Positions 55,091 through 64,000 of a stretch of DNA of 64,000 bases are shown in pieces. The notes below the pieces were generated by a model. The model was not told where the DNA came from and searched no databases. It worked only from the letters and a program-made list of their open reading frames with translations. Location of the stretch: assembly GCF_033115175.1 (NCBI RefSeq), contig NC_084834.1, positions 78,264,462 through 78,328,461 on the forward strand. The letters run 5' to 3'. Origin of the DNA: Lepus europaeus (Eukaryota; Chordata; Mammalia; Lagomorpha; Leporidae). The translations under genes and the position numbers were made by a program. Position 1 is the stretch's first letter, and each line of letters begins with the position of its first letter.

Positions 55091-64000
<8,910 letters not shown>

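Overview
The window is mammalian nuclear DNA, most likely from a leporid lagomorph (rabbit or hare). Two observations support this. There are about twenty copies of tRNA-derived C-type SINEs ending in CT-rich tracts and AAATAAATAAAT or poly-A tails, and many copies of the characteristic lagomorph L1 3' UTR, which ends in AATAAAAGTT plus poly-A. There is no bacterial-style gene organisation. Coding sequence makes up only about 3 percent of the window, in short exons with canonical GT-AG borders.

The gene content is part of a tandem alcohol dehydrogenase (MDR/ADH, zinc-dependent) cluster, with both genes on the + strand. Gene 1 (15368-36939) is a complete-looking class V/VI-type ADH resembling ADH6. 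It has eight coding exons of 39, 102, 139, 88, 220, 261, 136 and 139 nt, all in frame, and an in-frame stop created exactly at the exon 8 donor. Gene 2 (55091 to the window end) is very close to ADH6 (class V). Exons 1-5 and the first 194 nt of exon 6 are present; the rest lies beyond the window. The genes are head-to-tail, 18 kb apart, and presumably arose by tandem duplication. Both keep the catalytic-zinc ligands, the four structural-zinc cysteines and the NAD-binding GxGGxG fold. They differ at functionally important sites: gene 1 keeps a histidine at the proton-relay position (class I His51) where gene 2 has lysine, while gene 1 has lost the usual sequence just after the zinc-ligand cysteine of exon 5.

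Layout: 1-15250 is intergenic, nearly all retrotransposon debris (L1 3' UTRs in both orientations, C-SINEs, MaLR-type LTRs, and a pair of about 500 bp related blocks at 2.1 and 13.1 kb). 15.4-36.9 kb is gene 1, with a 12 kb intron 2 that holds two nearly identical L1 insertions and an inverted pair of young SINEs. 36.9-55.1 kb is intergenic, rich in nested insertions, and includes a 25 bp L1 insertion, a 35 bp U2 snRNA retro-fragment, an LTR-like sequence mobilised with an A tail, and a solo LTR-like block. 55.1-64 kb is gene 2. 

No CRISPR array, phage, operon or novel multigene defence-type system is visible. The most interesting material is the divergent ADH paralog with its splice-site stop codon, and several small retrotransposition products with readable target-site duplications. 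All similarity statements rest on recognition by eye; no database search was run.
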